A DNA stretch of 64,000 nucleotides from Blastocatellia bacterium (GTDB lineage: Bacteria > Acidobacteriota > Blastocatellia > HR10 > J050). The position numbers were made by a program, and so were the translations under genes. The stretch is from positions 1 to 64,000 of the forward strand of contig JALSQX010000073.1 in assembly GCA_026985075.1 (NCBI GenBank). The letters are read 5' to 3'. Position 1 is the stretch's first letter; every line of letters begins with the position of its first letter. Positions 8,572 to 20,580 of this stretch are shown one piece after another. The notes beneath the pieces are model-generated. The model ran no database searches, was not told the origin of the DNA, and saw only the letters and a program-made list of their open reading frames with translations.

Positions 8572-10029
8572 TCACCTCCTCGCGACGCGATCGACGCGCC
8601 GAGAATGGTCATTCGACCTCCTCTGGGCATCGAGCCTGGACGATTCACGATTGATGCGTTGTTCACCATAACGCATGCCGCCCGGCGCCGGCTCGGCGAT
8701 GCGCAACAGGTATTTGGTCAATAGCTCGGCTTCTTCGGGCGTTCCCGACCAGGGTGGCATGAAGAAGTGAACCTTCTCCGGCTGCTCGACGACCGTGCGC
8801 ACCATCTCCGGCGTCCATCCGCGCATCAGTTGACCGACGGCTGAAAATCCCCTGGTCTGGGCATGACAGTCATTGCAGTGATACTGGAACAGTACCTCGC
8901 CGAGCTTCCGCTGATCGGCTTCGGGGAGCTGCAGCAGTCGCGATTCGTCGATCTCTTTCCCATTCATCACCTGCGGATAGTGATGAGCGACGAACGCCCG
9001 CGTCCAGGTCCCTCCCTCCAGGAAACCCGATTGGCGAAGCCGAGGAACTTCATCGACCAGCACCTGATGCCCCAGGACGACGTTATAGATGATGTATGGC
9101 TTGCGCACCGCCTCGCGAATATATTCACCGGTGGTGATGGCGGCGACGCCGAAGGCGAAGAAGAGGATGGCGAATCCCGGAGACAACCATCCGGGATGGC
9201 GATAGGGTCCCAGATAGAGCATCACGAAGACGGCCACGGTGATGACGAAAATGAGCACCATCAACACGTTCAACACACTGGCTGCCTCCAGCGCCGCTCT
9301 GGCCGATTCGGGCAGAGCGAGGTACCATCCGAGCCCACCGACGATCACCAGGATGGCTCCCCACAGCGCCGGCCGCGCCGAGCGCAAACCGATGAGATCG
9401 CGCAACTCCTGATCCTTTGCTTTGAACGCGGCGTGCAGATAGACATACAACGAAGCCAGTAAGAAAGCTCCACCGGTTCGCGCCAGCACCTGGGGAATGA
9501 ATTGGGGATTGAAGAATCCCACCCAGAAAGTGAGATGCTCCGGCCACGCACCAGGATTGAGCATGAACGCCGTAATGCCCGTGATGAGAACCAGGCTCAT
9601 CCAGGCCGACGCAGCATAAATCCAGCCGATCACCTGATGCGTCTTCGGCTCCAATCGCCCCCAGTAATAATAGAAGATGAACGCCGAGGCGATCTCCAAG
9701 ACGAAAAAGACGTATTCCATCGCCCACCCGAAGACAAACGTATGAATGAGCATCTCCGTGGCCAGAGGCGAGGCCAACCCGATCGTCCACCAAATCCCCA
9801 CTCCGGTGATCGCGCCGTAGACGACGGTCACCAGGATGAAGAACCAGGCATGCTCTCTCAGATAGCTCAGATAGGCGCTATTCCCGGTGCGATAGGCGTA
9901 TCGGGTCTCGACGGCCAGAAACAACCCTCCGCCGACCGCATAGTGGGAGACGATCACGTGAAGTACCGAGATGACGGCGATGAGCATCGGCGAAGTGAGG
10001 AATGGAACATACCACCAGGGATAGTGCAT
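8572..10029 (-). CDS. bd-like oxidase subunit I fused to a cytochrome c domain
   Basis: 485 residues. About 9 transmembrane helices form a CydA-like domain, starting PMLIAVISVLHVIVSHYAVGG with candidate heme-b histidines, followed by a C-terminal periplasmic monoheme cytochrome c. The heme site CNDCH is at residues 385-389 with a probable axial Met in FFMPPW (about 424). The fused heme c suggests electrons come from a c-type cytochrome or are passed through it, unlike quinol-fed CydA, and the Q-loop region of CydA is not evident. The C-terminal ~30 residues are a very basic tail (DHSRRVDRVARR). The gene is first of the two-gene operon. Confidence 0.75.
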   Translation of the reverse strand: MHYPWWYVPFLTSPMLIAVISVLHVIVSHYAVGGGLFLAVETRYAYRTGNSAYLSYLREHAWFFILVTVVYGAITGVGIWWTIGLASPLATEMLIHTFVFGWAMEYVFFVLEIASAFIFYYYWGRLEPKTHQVIGWIYAASAWMSLVLITGITAFMLNPGAWPEHLTFWVGFFNPQFIPQVLARTGGAFLLASLYVYLHAAFKAKDQELRDLIGLRSARPALWGAILVIVGGLGWYLALPESARAALEAASVLNVLMVLIFVITVAVFVMLYLGPYRHPGWLSPGFAILFFAFGVAAITTGEYIREAVRKPYIIYNVVLGHQVLVDEVPRLRQSGFLEGGTWTRAFVAHHYPQVMNGKEIDESRLLQLPEADQRKLGEVLFQYHCNDCHAQTRGFSAVGQLMRGWTPEMVRTVVEQPEKVHFFMPPWSGTPEEAELLTKYLLRIAEPAPGGMRYGEQRINRESSRLDAQRRSNDHSRRVDRVARR

Positions 10030-10496
10030 TGGTCTTCCTCCTCAATATTCTCGTCGAACGCACAGAGGGCGAGGACGCATCGAGAGCCCTCTCTCTCGTT
10101 CCCTGTCTGATGCGAACGTTTCCATAATGGCTGCTTGTTATTGATCCTTTCCCGGCCAAAGGGTTACAAAATACCCTGGCCGAGCCTCGCTCTTCAGGCG
10201 CTACGCCTAACGAATCCACATTCATTCTCCGGGATACGACGAGACGGCTCCCTGGAATATGGCTCGACCACCTCGTTGGTCCGCGCCACTTCCTGTAGCC
10301 CGTTCGCTGCGACTCGCGCCATGGCGAGCGCGCCTCGTTCACACCGAACTCCCGAATGGAGTGGGACGTCCACGAGCGCGTTTCGCCCAGGACGAGGGAG
10401 CGGCCGGAAGATGCGCCACGGTCGCCGGTTGCGGGAGAGGAGGATTGTCAATTCGACGGAGACATACTAAGATGTGGGCGGAGGTGAAGGGTCATC
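10030..10496. other. Intergenic between oxidase and sigma factor genes
   Basis: A divergent promoter region of about 470 bases. No gene is supported, although open frames exist. A ribosome site (GGAGGTG) precedes the GTG of the sigma gene. I cannot pick a confident promoter. Confidence 0.5.
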
Positions 10497-11126
10497 GTGG
10501 CCAATCAAGCGGCGGAAACAGACCTCGTGCATCGGGCCAAGGCGGGCGAGCTGGCGGCATTCGAAGAGTTAGTGACCCGCTATGAACGGCGCATCTATAC
10601 GCTCGCTCGTCGCATCGTTCAGATCCCCGAAGATGCCGAAGATGTGACCCAGGAGACCTTCTTGAGCGCGCTGGAACATCTCCGCGATTTTCGCGAAGAA
10701 GCCCGCTTTCACACCTGGCTCACCCGCATCGCCACGCACGCCGCGCTCAAGGTCCTGAGACGACGGAAAGGCGTTCCCTTCGTCTCGCTGGAGCAAGCGA
10801 CGGACCCTGACGATCACTCGGGTTCTGTGCCTCATCCGGAGTTCATCGCCGACTGGCGCGAGAACCCCGAACGGCTCCTGGAGAAGAAGGAAACGCGCCA
10901 ACTCCTGGAGGAGGCGTTGAGCGAACTCGATGAGAAGTACCGTGTCGTCTTCCTGCTTCGGGACGTGGAGGGGTTGTCGGTGAAGGAGACGGCCAGCGTC
11001 CTGGGTCTCACCGAGTCGAACGTGAAAGTGAGGCTCCTGCGCGCGCGATTGCAACTGCGCGAACGACTGACCCGCGCCTTCGGCGATGAAACGACCAGAG
11101 TGACGGCCAGACACGATCATGATTGA
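10497..11126 (+). CDS. ECF RNA polymerase sigma factor (RpoE-like)
   Basis: 209 residues. Region 2 (FEELVTRYERRIYTLARRIV, PEDAEDVTQETFLSALEHL, FHTWLTRIATHAALKVLRRR) and region 4 (ALSELDEKYRVVFLLRDVEG, SVKETASVLGLTESNVKVRL) are both complete. GTG 10497 is preceded by GGAGGTGAAGGG. The zinc-finger anti-sigma gene follows after a gap holding a promoter motif. The same motif precedes the TolC-MFP-RND operon, so the efflux operon is probably its target. Confidence 0.9.
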   Translation: MANQAAETDLVHRAKAGELAAFEELVTRYERRIYTLARRIVQIPEDAEDVTQETFLSALEHLRDFREEARFHTWLTRIATHAALKVLRRRKGVPFVSLEQATDPDDHSGSVPHPEFIADWRENPERLLEKKETRQLLEEALSELDEKYRVVFLLRDVEGLSVKETASVLGLTESNVKVRLLRARLQLRERLTRAFGDETTRVTARHDHD

Positions 11127-11188
11127 GACGGTCACAAGTGGGGTGAGAACTCCGAGGTACGACGACATCTCCCGGGCGCCATGCATTC

Positions 11189-11220
11189 TTTGTAACTTTT
11201 GTCGCCTCTGCGCCTCTACT
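11189..11220 (+). promoter_or_regulatory. Probable ECF-sigma promoter of anti-sigma gene
   Basis: TTTGTAACTTTT, 13 bases, then CTCTACT. The same arrangement recurs at 11619-11650. The GTAAC core fits an ECF -35 element. Assignment to this sigma factor is inference. Confidence 0.6.
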
Positions 11221-11240
11221 CTGAACGGGAGGTCATCGCC

Positions 11241-11507
11241 ATGAAGTGTGAAGAGCTACTCGCCCTGTTGAACGATTACGTAGACGGCGACATCGATCCC
11301 GCCGTGTGCGAAGATCTGGAAGAACACCTGGCGGGGTGTAACCCCTGCCAAGTCGTCGTGGACAATATTCGCAAGACGATCACTCTCTACAAAGGTGGCG
11401 AGCTGTATGAACCTCCACGACCGTTCCGGGAACGCCTCCATCGCCTGCTACGCGAACGCTGGAAGGAAACCCATCCCGCCCCCCACCATAACGAGTTCAA
11501 ACCTTGA
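11241..11507 (+). CDS. Zinc-finger anti-sigma factor
   Basis: 88 residues; ATG 11241 follows GGGAGG. The N-terminal CEELLALLNDYVDGDID and EEHLAGCNPC form the HxxxCxxC zf-HC2 / anti-sigma zinc domain typical of cytoplasmic ECF partners. No transmembrane helix follows, so this is a soluble, possibly redox-sensing, ZAS-type anti-sigma. The basic tail (RERLHRLLRERW) may contact the sigma factor. It would hold the preceding sigma factor inactive. Confidence 0.85.
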   Translation: MKCEELLALLNDYVDGDIDPAVCEDLEEHLAGCNPCQVVVDNIRKTITLYKGGELYEPPRPFRERLHRLLRERWKETHPAPHHNEFKP

Positions 11508-11618
11508 ACGAGAAGTGAAAGACGTCGCTCGAGAGGCTCGTTCAGAAGATCCCCTTGGCGGCCGCGAATGCCGATCACCAGCTCCCTTTCGAGGAGACGT
11601 ATCAAGAGGGCATCGATG

Positions 11619-11650
11619 TTTGTAACTTTTCCCTGCCCCGCGGCTCCATA
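11619..11650 (+). promoter_or_regulatory. Probable ECF-sigma promoter of efflux operon
   Basis: TTTGTAACTTTT, 13 bases, then CTCCATA, matching the element before the anti-sigma gene in sequence and spacing. It lies about 95 bases upstream of the TolC-like start. Confidence 0.6.
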
Positions 11651-11744
11651 TGAGGTGGTTACGCGCAGCAGTGGGCGACCATGGAACTCGATCAACAAGC
11701 CGTCATGACGTGATACGAGAAAACAGGACATCTGGAGAGTGATG

Positions 11745-13127
11745 ATGAACAAGAAGAGACGATCTGGTCGGCTTCTCGCCCTGGGAGTGGTGATGATGCT
11801 GATCACCGAACCGATGGCGCTCGGGGCCCAGACGGGATCGGGATCACCTTCGGGACTGACATTGCCGCTGGCCGTGGACATGGCCTTGCGGACGAATCCT
11901 CTCGTCCGGGCGATGGCCTCCCAACGGGAGATCGCCGCCGCGGAGGTGGAACAGGCCAAGGCCGCGCGACTGCCGCGGCTGGAGTTCAGCGAGACCTTCA
12001 CCCATAGCAACAATCCCGTATTCGCCTTTGGAACGCTGTTGGAACAAGGGAGATTCGGGCCCCAGAACCTGGCCATCGATCTCCTCAATAACCCAGCATC
12101 GCTCAGCAACTTTCGCACGGCCATCAACCTCAGCCTGCCGCTATTCAATCAACTTCAGACGACGACGCGCATCGCTCAAGCGCAACTGGCCGCGCAGAAA
12201 GCCGAAGCGCAACAAGAACTCGTGCAGCAGCAGATTCGATTCCAGGTGATTCGCGCCTATTACGGCGTGCTGGTCGCCGAAGCACAGAAAGAGGTCGCCG
12301 ACGAGGCCGTTCGCATGGCCGAGGCCGATGTCGAGCGCATTCGCCATCTGTTCGAACAAGGTCTGGTAGTGGCTTCTGACCTGTTGGCCACCGAAGTGCA
12401 GTTGGCCGAATTCCGTCAACAACAGATCCAGGCCCAGGGTCACATCCGGACGGCCTATGCGGCTCTGAACACGGCGCTGGGGCTTCCCACCGACACACCT
12501 CAGACCATCGAAGGTCAGCTTCAGGAGCGCGCGTTCCGCGTCCCCAGTCAAGCCGAGCTCATGGACCTGGCCCTTCGCCACCGACCGGACTATCGACAGG
12601 CGACGCTGGACGTGCGCTCGCGCCAACAAGGAATCCGAGGCGCGCTCGGTCAGTATCTGCCGCGCCTCAATCTGTTTGCCAGTTTCGGCAATAGTGGTCG
12701 GGGCCTGGCCAGCGGCAGCACCGATTTCACCGTGGGCGCCGGATTGACCTTCCAGTTATTCGATTGGGGGCGACGCGCCCGGATTCGGCAGGCTCGCGCG
12801 GCTCGACAGGCCGCCCAGGCCCAGCAGCAACGCAAAGCCGACGAGATTCGCCTGGAGGTCGTCCGCGCCTACCAGGATTTCATCTCCGCCCGCGAACGAC
12901 TCAAGGTCGCCCGCCGAGCCGTGGACCAGGCTGAAGAGACGCTGCGCATCGTGCAAGACCGTTATGAGGTGGGGTTGACGACGATCACCGAAGTTCTTCG
13001 AGCGCGAACGGCGCTCGTGCGCGCGCGGATGAATTTGCTCAGCGCGCGCTATGACTATTACGTGGGATACGCTCGAACGCTGCTGGTCAGTGGACAGTTG
13101 AGAGATGTCAGTCCATTCACCAACTGA
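11745..13127 (+). CDS. TolC-family outer-membrane efflux protein
   Basis: 460 residues with a signal peptide (LLALGVVMMLITEPMALGAQ). Two homologous OEP repeats follow, with long coiled-coil stretches: AAEVEQAKAARLPRLEFSET and AQQELVQQQIRFQVIRAYYG in the first, ARQAAQAQQQRKADEIRLEV and EETLRIVQDRYEVGLTTITE in the second. ATG 11745 is 7 bases after GGAG; GTG 11739 and ATG 11742 are in frame alternatives. It forms the outer-membrane channel of the tripartite pump encoded with the next two genes. Confidence 0.9.
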   Translation: MNKKRRSGRLLALGVVMMLITEPMALGAQTGSGSPSGLTLPLAVDMALRTNPLVRAMASQREIAAAEVEQAKAARLPRLEFSETFTHSNNPVFAFGTLLEQGRFGPQNLAIDLLNNPASLSNFRTAINLSLPLFNQLQTTTRIAQAQLAAQKAEAQQELVQQQIRFQVIRAYYGVLVAEAQKEVADEAVRMAEADVERIRHLFEQGLVVASDLLATEVQLAEFRQQQIQAQGHIRTAYAALNTALGLPTDTPQTIEGQLQERAFRVPSQAELMDLALRHRPDYRQATLDVRSRQQGIRGALGQYLPRLNLFASFGNSGRGLASGSTDFTVGAGLTFQLFDWGRRARIRQARAARQAAQAQQQRKADEIRLEVVRAYQDFISARERLKVARRAVDQAEETLRIVQDRYEVGLTTITEVLRARTALVRARMNLLSARYDYYVGYARTLLVSGQLRDVSPFTN

Positions 13128-13164
13128 CCGGCGGGAGCGAACACCGATCCGCGATGAGGATGGA

Positions 13165-14367
13165 ATGATGAAAAAGATGCTCGCCATCATCTGGAGTGTC
13201 GCGACCATCATGACCGTGACCGGTTGTCGCGGAGCTGAACGCGACGACCGCGCCGCCGAAGCGCATAGCACGGTCACCGCTCGCCTGGAGAAGGTCGCAC
13301 CGGTCACGGTGAAAGAGACGTATCACGCCGTGGGCACCGTCCGTTCCAAAACGATCAGCACCCTCTCCAGTAAACTCATGGGATACGTGACCGCCGTCTA
13401 CGTCGAGGAAGGCGATCACGTGAAGGCCGGACAACTCCTCATTCAATTGGATGACCGGGATGTCCGAGCGCAATGGCGAAAGGCGCAAGCGGGATTGACC
13501 GAAGCCGAGCAGGCGCTCGAGGAGGTCGAACGCGCCATCGCCGCCGCCGAGCAAGCGCGAGTGGCGGCCGAGGCCCATCGGCGACTGGCCTCAGCAACCT
13601 ATAAGCGCTATCAGGCGCTCCTAGAACGCCGCTCGGTCAGCCGACAGGAATTCGATGAAGTAGAAGCCAAATATCGGTCGGCGGTAGCCGAGGCGAACCG
13701 CGCCGATGAGATGCTGCGCTCACTTCAAGCCAGGAAGCGCCAGGTGCTCGCCCGAATCGATCAGGCCAAGGCGGAGATGGCCAGTGCCCAGACCATCCTC
13801 AGTTACGCCAAGATCACCTCTCCCATCACCGGCGTGGTCACGATGAAAAATGTCGATGTGGGCGTGCTGGCCAGTCCGGGCGTGCCTCTGCTCACCGTGG
13901 AAGATGACCGCGCCTATCGTCTGGAAGTTCTGGTGGAGGAGTCACAACTCAACCGCATTCGTCTCGGCGACGAGGCCACAGTGACCATTGCAGCGCTCGA
14001 TGATGTCCATCTCAGAGGCATCGTCCGGGAGATGGTCCCGGCCGCCGATCCGGCCAGCCGATCATTCGTCGTCAAGCTCGATCTGCCCTCCCATCCCGGA
14101 TTACGCTCCGGATTGTTCGGCAAGGCGCAGTTCGTCACCGGCGAAAAGAAAGCGATCATCCTCCCTTCGTCGGCACTGATCGAGCGCGGTCAACTGACCG
14201 CCGTTTACGTCGTGGATGAAACAAACAGAGCCCGGCTTCGGTTGGTGAAGACGGGAAAGCGCCATGACGATGGCGTCGAAATTCTCTCCGGTCTCCACAG
14301 CGGCGATCGGGTGATCATCGAAGGCGTTGAACGCGTGAAGGAGGGGAGCAAAATTCGCGAGTCATGA
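13165..14367 (+). CDS. RND periplasmic adaptor (membrane fusion) lipoprotein
   Basis: 400 residues. The lipobox MTVTGC at residues ~17-22 marks a lipoprotein. A biotinyl-lipoyl half (GYVTAVYVEEGDHVKAGQLL) is followed by a long alpha-hairpin (AEQALEEVERAIAAAEQARV ... QARKRQVLARIDQAKAEMAS), the second lipoyl half (SYAKITSPITGVVTMKNVDV) and a beta-barrel. ATG 13165 is chosen for the signal peptide; the open frame runs on upstream. It links the inner-membrane RND pump to the TolC-like channel. Confidence 0.9.
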   Translation: MMKKMLAIIWSVATIMTVTGCRGAERDDRAAEAHSTVTARLEKVAPVTVKETYHAVGTVRSKTISTLSSKLMGYVTAVYVEEGDHVKAGQLLIQLDDRDVRAQWRKAQAGLTEAEQALEEVERAIAAAEQARVAAEAHRRLASATYKRYQALLERRSVSRQEFDEVEAKYRSAVAEANRADEMLRSLQARKRQVLARIDQAKAEMASAQTILSYAKITSPITGVVTMKNVDVGVLASPGVPLLTVEDDRAYRLEVLVEESQLNRIRLGDEATVTIAALDDVHLRGIVREMVPAADPASRSFVVKLDLPSHPGLRSGLFGKAQFVTGEKKAIILPSSALIERGQLTAVYVVDETNRARLRLVKTGKRHDDGVEILSGLHSGDRVIIEGVERVKEGSKIRES

Positions 14368-14442
14368 GAGGTGGCGCCCGGTTCGCCATGAGATGAGGCA
14401 TCCACAACGCGAGCCGGGGAACACCGTTGCGGAGAAAGAGCG

Positions 14443-17742
<3,300 letters not shown>

Positions 17743-17795
17743 ATCGGGAGGATCATGAGCCTCCCGTTCACATCGCATCGAAGGAGGATGAAGCC

Positions 17796-18005
17796 ATGAC
17801 ACTGGAACGATATCTGCGATTGATCGCCGGTTCGTTCGTTCTGCTCAGTCTGGCGCTCGGCTACTGGGTGAATCCCGCCTGGTATCTGTTCACGGCGTTC
17901 GTCGGACTCAATCTCGTCCAATCGGCGTTCACCAACTGGTGTCCGATGATGACGTTTCTCCGGTGGCTGGGCGTCAAGAGCGAGGCCGAACTCCAGAACG
18001 CGTGA
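17796..18005 (+). CDS. DUF2892 (YgaP-type) membrane protein
   Basis: 69 residues, with RBS GAAGGAGGATGAAGCC. Two helices (LIAGSFVLLSLALGYWV and AWYLFTAFVGLNLVQSAFTN) are followed by WCPMMTFLRWLGV, the family's conserved C-terminal Cys-Pro motif. Such proteins often accompany rhodanese or efflux genes. It lies 53 bases after the RND gene and is probably co-transcribed. Function unknown. Confidence 0.85.
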   Translation: MTLERYLRLIAGSFVLLSLALGYWVNPAWYLFTAFVGLNLVQSAFTNWCPMMTFLRWLGVKSEAELQNA

Positions 18006-18090
18006 TAAAATGGTGAACGGCGCCGATCGGCGCTGCCGGTGAGGCGCCGGGACATGTCGTTTGGTGAGAAAAGGAACGAGGAGGTGAACT

Positions 18091-18483
18091 ATGGATCGAG
18101 TCGTTGTCATAGAGAGTGATAAGTCGATGGAAGAAGCCTGTCAGGCTCTGGAGAAAGCCGTCGCCGACCATCAATTCGGCGTCATGCACGTCCATGATGT
18201 TCGTCAGACGCTGGCCAACAAAGGCGTGGAGTTCGATCGGGATGTGCGCATCTTCGACGTCTGCAATCCGCATCGCGCCAAGCAGGTGTTGAGCACCAAC
18301 ATCCTCATCTCCTCGGTGCTGCCCTGTTCGATCTCGGTATTCCGCGAAGGCGATAAGACCAAGCTTGCTTTTGTCCGACCGACGGTGATGTTGGACCTGT
18401 TCGAGACGCCGGAGTTGAAGCCCATCGCCGAAGAGGTGGAAGCGACGGTCACCAAGATCGTGGAAGCGGCGGCCAAGGGCTGA
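18091..18483 (+). CDS. DUF302-family protein
   Basis: 130 residues, covering the whole domain (FGVMHVHDVRQTLANKGVEF, RIFDVCNPHRAKQVLSTN, SSVLPCSISVFREGDKTKLA). DUF302 proteins are small alpha/beta dimers of unclear function, often near heavy-metal or redox genes. The Cys in FDVCNP and LPCSISV are the usual conserved ones. RBS GAACGAGGAGGTG. It is the last gene of the efflux operon, and the integron begins just downstream. Confidence 0.85.
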   Translation: MDRVVVIESDKSMEEACQALEKAVADHQFGVMHVHDVRQTLANKGVEFDRDVRIFDVCNPHRAKQVLSTNILISSVLPCSISVFREGDKTKLAFVRPTVMLDLFETPELKPIAEEVEATVTKIVEAAAKG

Positions 18484-18529
18484 GGGCGCCCAAGGGCGAT
18501 TCACCTGAGAGGTGGAGCAAATAGACTGA

Positions 18530-18811
18530 CCCGGCCGCCCATCAGCACCATACGAGGAAGCAACGAGCAGGCCCGGGGGTTCAACGCCGGCTTCCCTGAA
18601 GCAGGTCCAGCAGTTGGCGGAGCAGTTGAAGAAGGTCACGGCACCGGGTGGGCTACAGGACCTGACAGTGGTCGAACTCGAGGAGATGGCCAAGGGCATC
18701 GCCCTCGATATGACCAAGCAAGACGTGATCGAGCCGCTGGACGAGCTGGAGTCGGGCGTGGACCACTCGGGCCTGAAAGGCAAGGTTCCCATCGCGACCA
18801 GGAAGAAATAG
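18530..18811 (+). pseudogene. Unidentified gene remnant at integron's outer edge
   Basis: The frame is open from just after TGA 18527 with no plausible start, and encodes SLKQVQQLAEQLKKVTAPGG, DLTVVELEEMAKGIALDM and QDVIEPLDELESGVDHSG. After 18811 a different frame continues with NKRQVIKALQKATGEELAEK up to about 18905, where the attC begins. Coding character plus a frameshift plus no start indicates a decayed fragment. I do not recognise the family. Confidence 0.45.
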
Positions 18812-18904
18812 CCTCCTCCAGAACAAGCGGCAGGTCATCAAGGCTCTGCAGAAGGCCACCGGCGAGGAACTGGCCGAGAAAGCCGAACAGGAAAGGAGAA
18901 AATC

Positions 18905-18963
18905 GATTGACGGGGCGCTTCAGCCGCCCGCCGGAGGCGGGTCGGTTGCAACGGGGGGTAGGC
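18905..18963 (-). other. attC site 1 (outermost, degenerate)
   Basis: It has the same core as the other two attC sites: CAGCCGCCCGCC / GGCGGGTCGGTTGCA arms. On the minus strand the outer box reads GTCAATC instead of GTTAGGC, so the crossover box is lost. The other outer box is GCCTACC. It lies 17 bases past the stop of the nuclease-like cassette gene, the expected place. Confidence 0.75.
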
Positions 18964-18980
18964 GGCAGAGACCCTTTTAC

Positions 18981-19913
18981 TTACCTGCGACCAGAAACAT
19001 ACTGGTAGGCCTCAATGAATAGAGGCTCCAGTTCTGAAATATCAGGTGAGTCCGGCTTGAGCGGGCGAAATCTCGCTTGATGAAAGCTGCTATCATATCG
19101 CTGAAATTCCCAGTCCTGGCCTTGGAAAGCCGTGGCCACGTCTTCAGGTAATTTCAGCCTCAAATTCCAAGCATAGGTGCCGCCCCAGCCCACACTGAAG
19201 ACCACTCTATTTCCGAGCTTGAACCCTACGTAATATTTGTTCAGGTTGTAAGGTAGCTCCCATCCCTGCCGAGCTACCAATGCCGCTACTGCCTCCACCA
19301 CTTCTCGGAATTGGGCCGTTGCTTCCTTCCCATGCTCGGATTCATAGAAGTCCCAATCCCACTCGCCAAGCACCTTGGTTGTAGTAACCCTGCGTTGAGA
19401 TGTATCTTCCAAAACTTCGACTGCCAAAAATTCCTCTTCTTCAAAGCAATACCGCCGTATTCGGATAAGATCAACGGGATAACCGATTTTACCGGCCATG
19501 CGAGGGACAGCGTTCTTGAAAGAAGGGGCAATTAGAATGATACGGATGTCTAAATTATCCCAATCTACTTCAATATCCTCAGGCCTATTCTTGCTCTCCA
19601 ACCATATTGCTTTTATGGAATCAGGGTTTGTCTCAGCCCAGATAGCATAGCCTAGCGCCTGTGGCAAGATGTCCTCACCAGCCTCGCTATTCTTGAGTTC
19701 GATCATACACACGCGAGAATCTTGATCTACCCCTAGCATATCCGGTATACCTTGCCTTGAACCAGTGCGAACTTGACGATGGATGATATAGACGTCGCCT
19801 CCGAGAACTTCTTGATTCTCAAAAACATACTCTTCCAGTTCGGCCTCAGTGTTAAAAGGCTTTTCAACCAGGCTGCGCGTTTGGTTTCGCGACTTCCAAT
19901 ACAGATTCAACAT
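18981..19913 (-). CDS. Cassette gene: PD-(D/E)XK nuclease-like protein
   Basis: 310 residues. The N-terminal domain shows the nuclease core: GIPDMLGVDQDSRVCMIELK, giving Asp58 and Glu72-x-Lys74. Next comes QALGYAIWAETNPDSI, as in DUF91/NucS-like and Cap-type endonuclease folds. The C-terminal ~130 residues are unassigned (YVGFKLGNRVVFSVGWGGTY). It fills a single integron cassette: it starts about 45 bases after one attC crossover and ends 17 bases before the next attC. Base composition is clearly lower in GC than neighbouring operons, as expected for a captured gene. A defence role is possible but not shown. Confidence 0.7.
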   Translation of the reverse strand: MLNLYWKSRNQTRSLVEKPFNTEAELEEYVFENQEVLGGDVYIIHRQVRTGSRQGIPDMLGVDQDSRVCMIELKNSEAGEDILPQALGYAIWAETNPDSIKAIWLESKNRPEDIEVDWDNLDIRIILIAPSFKNAVPRMAGKIGYPVDLIRIRRYCFEEEEFLAVEVLEDTSQRRVTTTKVLGEWDWDFYESEHGKEATAQFREVVEAVAALVARQGWELPYNLNKYYVGFKLGNRVVFSVGWGGTYAWNLRLKLPEDVATAFQGQDWEFQRYDSSFHQARFRPLKPDSPDISELEPLFIEAYQYVSGRR

Positions 19914-19952
19914 GTCTTCCGCCTCTCAGCGTGTGCACCTAACTGTCCCGCC

Positions 19953-20011
19953 GCCTAACGGTCAAGCTCAGCCGCCCGCCGGAGGCGGGTCGGTTGCAGC
20001 GAAGGTTAAGC
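19953..20011 (-). other. attC site 2 (intact 59-bp element)
   Basis: Exactly 59 bases. On the minus strand it begins GCTTAAC (RYYYAAC) and ends GTTAGGC (GTTRRRY). Between are imperfectly complementary inner boxes (GCTGCAACCGACCCGCC and GGCGGGCGGCTGAGC). The imperfect palindrome with these two outer boxes is the hallmark of integron attC sites. Confidence 0.9.
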
Positions 20012-20062
20012 GGTGGCTTCCAGACCTATTAAGGACGAACGCATATCGCCAGGAACAGCGCG

Positions 20063-20312
20063 TCACGGAAAATAACGATAGATATCTCTCCGGTGCAAGA
20101 ACCGAACAAAGATGACCGTGTCGTCGACTATATCGACACCCATCCGATAATCCCCAACACGAATACGATAGAACGTCTCATAGCCACGGAGTTTCACCAA
20201 GCCCGGTATCTCGTGCGGGTTAGAAACTGACTCATTGCACCTGACGACGAACCTTCCTGCTACGAATGCGCTTCAAATCGCGAAGAAAGGCGGCTTCGTA
20301 TGCAATCTGCAT
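20063..20312 (-). pseudogene. Broken RelE/ParE-type toxin (cassette)
   Basis: The start MQIAYEAAFLRDLKRIRSRK and the end VKLRGYETFYRIRVGDYRMG ... VRFLHRRDIYRYFP are a canonical RelE-family mRNA interferase. They lie in different frames: the first meets a TGA at about 20230 and the second is shifted, and the total length (250) is not a multiple of three. Roughly ten residues of the family's middle helix are also missing. It begins 6 bases after the antitoxin stop. Inactive as it stands. Confidence 0.8.
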
Positions 20313-20317
20313 GGTCA

Positions 20318-20527
20318 CTAGGCTTCCAACACAGCGCGAATTTCATCCTCGCCTACAAATTCGTTTTGCCGCCCCGCACGGATAGCATTAGCTAACGCCA
20401 CCTCTTCAATTGCCTCAATGACTAGCTGGTGAAATTCAGATCTCCGCTCCTCCAGTAATTCAACAAGGACTTGCCGTAGCAGATTCTTGGTCTGTTCCTC
20501 ATCCAAAACAGTTGCAGGCATTTTCAT
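20318..20527 (-). CDS. Antitoxin of RelE-type module (cassette)
   Basis: 69 residues, mostly helical and acidic (LLRQVLVELLEERRSEFHQL, VIEAIEEVALANAIRAGRQN, GEDEIRAVLEA). ATG 20527 follows AAAGGAGC. The size, the charge and the position directly before a RelE-like gene identify it as the antitoxin. It is intact while its toxin is frameshifted. It lies just after an attI-like site, so it occupies the first cassette position of the older platform. Confidence 0.75.
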   Translation of the reverse strand: MKMPATVLDEEQTKNLLRQVLVELLEERRSEFHQLVIEAIEEVALANAIRAGRQNEFVGEDEIRAVLEA

Positions 20528-20580
20528 GCTCCTTTCATGCACGAGTGTTCTTCACTCTGCCGCTTACCTGGTTTTCGACA

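Noticed and set aside
18614-18811. 65-codon frame as a stand-alone small gene
   Set aside because: The coding character extends upstream of any start codon and continues downstream in another frame, so it is a fragment.
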